Below, one piece after another: positions 61,553 to 64,000 of a DNA stretch of 64,000 nucleotides (the stretch's first letter is position 1; each line of letters starts with the position of its first letter). The notes below the pieces were generated by a model, which worked only from the letters and a program-made list of their open reading frames with translations, was not told the DNA's origin and searched no databases. A program made the translations under genes and the position numbers. The DNA is from Cohnella sp. AR92. Lineage in GTDB: Bacteria; Bacillota; Bacilli; Paenibacillales; Paenibacillaceae. The stretch spans positions 209,147 to 273,146 of the forward strand of contig NZ_RZJR01000010.1 of assembly GCF_003990975.1 (NCBI RefSeq), read 5' to 3'.

Positions 61553-62353
61553 TTATAGTTCAAAACCGCTACAACTATAGCGATGTATTGGAGTAAAACC
61601 TATCCGTTCTGCAAGTTTCTTCGATGGTTCGTTATCAATTGAACAATCCCAATAAGGGGAGAATCCATTTCGGTAAATCTCTTCAGCCAATAGGCTTCCA
61701 AGACCCGTCCCAACGCCCTTGTTTTGTGAGGATGCTACTGTTTCAATTCCAATTGCGTGAGTATCCTGTGTCACAAAACTAGAGTAACATACACCGATTA
61801 TTTCATTTTCTTTGACGGCAGCATAACCAAATCCCTTTTTCTTGAAGTCATTTATTGATGTCCAGAATGTTTCAAGATGACTTTCAATTAATTCTTTGTT
61901 CTGAAATTCTTGGTTCTTCCAATCACATGTCTTAAGGTTGATTGTTTCTATCTCATTACTTCTTATTACTTGTGGTTTGTTCATTAATTTCAAAACCATT
62001 TGCTCAAAATTGTATAACTTCCTTGTGGAGAATATCGATTCCAACTTCCATCCCTCATGATTACCGGATACTTCGAAATGGTTCAATGAAAGTTCTTTCA
62101 TCCTTGGTTCAACTATTCTCTTTATAAAGTTATCCAAATTCCGTACAAAAGCTTCATTTGTATGGTCACCTATGAGGTAAAAACCTTTTATCCCCTTGCT
62201 CCATACTAAAGCACTCTTTAGATGGATAATTTGATCTACAAATATCCAACCTGGATTATTATGCTCGATTATGGATACGACCTCCGGGTGTGAATGGCCA
62301 TCCCTGAGCAATGGCTTTATGATTTGAAAATCGTCTTGATCTAACTCTTGCAT
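61553..62353 (-). CDS. GNAT acetyltransferase of the ZmaR-like (GNAT_acetyltran) group
   Basis: The 266-residue protein has an N-terminal half with NNPGWIFVDQIIHLKSALVW and GIKGFYLIGDHTNEAFVRNL. A C-terminal GNAT domain follows (KKGFGYAAVKENEIIGVCYS, GIETVASSQNKGVGTGLGSL, YWDCSIDNEPSKKLAERIGF). This two-part layout matches the family that includes the zwittermicin-A resistance acetyltransferase ZmaR. The substrate here is unknown. Confidence 0.82.
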   Translation of the reverse strand: MQELDQDDFQIIKPLLRDGHSHPEVVSIIEHNNPGWIFVDQIIHLKSALVWSKGIKGFYLIGDHTNEAFVRNLDNFIKRIVEPRMKELSLNHFEVSGNHEGWKLESIFSTRKLYNFEQMVLKLMNKPQVIRSNEIETINLKTCDWKNQEFQNKELIESHLETFWTSINDFKKKGFGYAAVKENEIIGVCYSSFVTQDTHAIGIETVASSQNKGVGTGLGSLLAEEIYRNGFSPYWDCSIDNEPSKKLAERIGFTPIHRYSCSGFEL

Positions 62354-62420
62354 TTAATATCCTCCTTGAAGTTACCTATCTACAGGTTTTTCAACTATCG
62401 TTCTCCATTAATAAAATAGG

Positions 62421-62897
62421 TTAATTGGTTAATTGATTCTCTTGATATGCCTTCTTTACCCTTTCAATTTGAGCAAGATGGCCTCGGACATGATCGACGC
62501 GGTATTCCAGCAATTGTTTGAATGTGAACCGCCCCTGATCAGCATACACCCCCACTCGCTCACTTTGTTCACTAGTTAGATTGTCTAAGATTGTCTGCAT
62601 ACTAGAACGCAGCAATTTGAACAGAAGAAGATACTGTTCGCGATCCAATAAATCATACCCCAAGTTTTTCGCCCATGCTTCTTGATCAAATGAATTCAGA
62701 GTCGGTTCATCTTCCGCCAAGACTTTTTTAAGTCGTGATGTTGACGAGATCTCTGAATCTGTCACATGTATGAGGATCTGATGAATACTCCATTTGTCCG
62801 GAGCAGGTTTGTAATGAAGCTCTTCCTCTGTCAAACCTTCGATGACATCCCGAAGCATGGTGTATCCTAAGGCGTACTCCTTAATCACTTCCTTCAA
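62421..62897 (-). CDS. DinB family protein
   Basis: The 158-residue four-helix protein has RDVIEGLTEEELHYKPAPDK, WSIHQILIHVTDSEISSTSR and LLEYRVDHVRGHLAQIERVK, with the three metal-site histidines of the DinB/YfiT fold. Such proteins may be thiol transferases or metal-dependent hydrolases. Confidence 0.85.
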   Translation of the reverse strand: MKEVIKEYALGYTMLRDVIEGLTEEELHYKPAPDKWSIHQILIHVTDSEISSTSRLKKVLAEDEPTLNSFDQEAWAKNLGYDLLDREQYLLLFKLLRSSMQTILDNLTSEQSERVGVYADQGRFTFKQLLEYRVDHVRGHLAQIERVKKAYQENQLTN

Positions 62898-62942
62898 TTC
62901 AAACCCCTCCTATTTTCAAGTAAGCGCTAAGAGCAAACTTAT

Positions 62943-63173
62943 TCATTTAACCCTGATTTGTTTCTTTAATAACATTATTTGACCAATATGATAGGCATTA
63001 TGAATACACAAATTAGAAACCACTCCCCACCAAGGAGCATTAAAATATCCTTGAAGTTTTGTAGTAAGCTTTGATTCATTGGATTCTTCTATAGCAGTTC
63101 TCCAACTACCAAATACATTCCTAAGTCTAATTAATAAAATGCCCAATGCGTGAATATTAACGCTGTTGTACAC
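62943..63173 (-). pseudogene. 5'-truncated DinB-family gene
   Basis: The frame encodes only the C-terminal half of a DinB-like fold (FGSWRTAIEESNESKLTTKL, WWGVVSNLCIHNAYHIGQIM). A stop codon lies ~25 codons upstream and no N-terminal helices or initiator with a ribosome site are found. The metal-site HNAYHIGQ is retained. It is probably a deletion remnant. Confidence 0.6.
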
Positions 63174-63241
63174 TTCCTGAGATACATATTCATTTGTATT
63201 ACCCTACTGAATTAAATCTATCCGACCTTATTCCTTAACAA

Positions 63242-63502
63242 TTAAAAGATTAGCAAATGTTTGTTTTCTTTTGTCTTCTTATAGAATCGAATAGAACCTC
63301 TAATAATGATAACTGATAAGACAATGATGATAACTGGACCAAGCTCTACAAGAAGTAACGAAGATGCAGCAACGAAAATCTCATAAAGTATAAAATAATC
63401 GGCAATTCCAACTACAAAAATGGAGAGAATCATGACCTGAAATTTCTGATAATAAAAAACTAGCTTATAGATCATCATTCTTATGATTTCAATTAATTTC
63501 AT
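63242..63502 (-). CDS. Small membrane protein, 86 residues
   Basis: ATG 63502 follows AGAGGTG; a longer reading to 63568 has no ribosome site. The product has two or three spans (FQVMILSIFVVGIADYFILY, LLLVELGPVIIIVLSVIIIR) and a basic C-terminus (YKKTKENKH). No family recognised. Confidence 0.5.
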   Translation of the reverse strand: MKLIEIIRMMIYKLVFYYQKFQVMILSIFVVGIADYFILYEIFVAASSLLLVELGPVIIIVLSVIIIRGSIRFYKKTKENKHLLIF

Positions 63503-63595
63503 TTCGCACCTCTTAGAATTAATTAGATGATTACAGCGAGATACGAGTGTAACTGGAAAATGTTTCATGCTTTTGTGACATTATGTGTTTGTGCA

Positions 63596-63700
63596 ATTGC
63601 GTACAACGTTCGTGTATCCACGATGTCCCATCGACTTAAGGCTCCGCCAGGAGCCGGCCGCGGTGCGGTTAGTCGGTGCGGATGTGTCCGCAAGATTCTA
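63596..63700 (-). repeat. Intergenic palindromic element A
   Basis: Plus-strand blocks are GTACAACGTTCG, GTATCCACGATGTCCCATCG, ACTTAAGGCTCCGCCAGGAG, CCGGCCGCG and GGTGCGGATGTGTCCGC. Compared with element B the order of the first blocks is the same. It is the last recognisable feature of the island before the insertion sequence. Confidence 0.6.
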
Positions 63701-63734
63701 TCCCCTGCCATTCCACTTCGGGTGACCGAGGAGC

Positions 63735-64000
63735 GAGTCTGTAAAATACTTTGTGTAAACTCTCAAACCTACTAAAATGGAATTACTAGAAAGGTTGGGA
63801 GCACACATGGGATTATGGTCAAAGGAGCAGCTCAGATCGTTTATCAAGGAGAATAATCTGGTTACCGCTCAGGACGCACAGAATGCCTTGAAGGACTTGT
63901 TTGCAGAAACGCTGCAGGAGATGCTTGAGGCCGAGATGGACACCCATCTTGGCTACGAGAAGCATGACATGCAGAACAAGCAGACGAGCAACAGCCGTAA
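63735..64000 (+). mobile_element. IS256-family insertion sequence, left end (3' end outside window)
   Basis: The left end is placed near GAGTCTGTAAAATAC at ~63735, about 70 bases before the transposase start, as usual for IS256-family left ends. The right end is beyond the window, so the inverted repeat could not be confirmed. Confidence 0.65.
63807..64000 (+). CDS. IS256-family (Mutator-type) transposase, 3' partial
   Basis: The first 64 codons are visible. They include LKDLFAETLQEMLEAEMDTH then LGYEKHD, the diagnostic N-terminus of IS256 transposases, which are DDE enzymes moving the element by copy-and-paste. GGGAG precedes ATG 63807. It points out of the accessory island. Confidence 0.9.
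   Translation, partial: MGLWSKEQLRSFIKENNLVTAQDAQNALKDLFAETLQEMLEAEMDTHLGYEKHDMQNKQTSNSR

Noticed and set aside
56132..63700. Classical integron
   Set aside because: No IntI-type integrase or attI site is visible in the window and the element ends do not match the GTTRRRY core exactly, so only an attC-like resemblance is claimed.

Overview
The window comes from a Gram-positive, spore-former-type genome of the Paenibacillaceae (Paenibacillus or Cohnella like). This is inferred from strong AGGAGG ribosome binding sites, many TTG/GTG starts, a membrane-anchored AraC regulator next to a DUF3502-type sugar-binding lipoprotein with two CUT1 permeases and no ATPase, a sigma-W-type promoter and a c-di-AMP riboswitch. 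The first ~43 kb is GC-rich; from ~43 kb composition drifts, and from ~56 kb to 63.6 kb it is clearly AT-rich. Most genes lie on the minus strand.

Layout: (1) 1-910, 3' end of a carboxypeptidase-regulatory-like protein. (2) 877-4028, a complete pqqABCDE operon including a 23-residue PqqA. (3) 4.1-8.9 kb, a repeat-rich WGxxG surface protein, an MntP manganese exporter, an AlkA-like glycosylase with a DUF309 protein, a sigma-W-type stress operon, a lipoprotein and a VanW protein. (4) 9.0-9.34 kb, seven 52-bp tandem repeats each carrying a perfect palindrome. (5) 9.5-15.5 kb, AraC-type regulator, sugar-binding lipoprotein and two permeases. (6) 15.9-29.8 kb, chemoreceptor, aldo/keto reductase, secreted proteins (one with a twin C-terminal repeat), flavin oxidoreductase, SH3/glucosaminidase protein, and small tailoring or repair enzymes.

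(7) 29.9-40.1 kb is a potassium-import locus. Reading leftward: sigma-A promoter, c-di-AMP riboswitch, a leader gene, an unlabelled 35-residue membrane peptide, kdpF, kdpA, kdpB, kdpC and a gene with two fused KdpD sensor halves. The first of those halves has lost its Walker B-like residue. Reading rightward from the same intergenic region: an E. coli-like KdpE box, the separated KdpD kinase half and kdpE. Potassium limitation, seen through the kinase, and excess c-di-AMP, seen by RNA and perhaps by the KdpD Usp domains, would converge on KdpFABC.

(8) 40.4-56.1 kb is a mostly leftward run of small accessory enzymes (GNAT, VOC, Nudix, HAD, methyltransferase, TmrB-like, GH25 lysozyme, metallo-hydrolases), with at least one overlooked 51-residue membrane protein. 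(9) 56.1-63.7 kb is an AT-rich accessory island of co-oriented small genes and three decayed genes, punctuated by ~70-120 bp imperfectly palindromic intergenic elements that resemble integron attC sites in layout. It ends at the start of an IS256-family insertion sequence that runs off the window.

The best candidates for something under-described are the riboswitch-controlled kdp locus with its tandem KdpD sensor and extra peptides, the attC-like cassette island, the PQQ operon in a Firmicute-like background, and the 52-bp palindrome array. No rRNA, tRNA or CRISPR was recognised.
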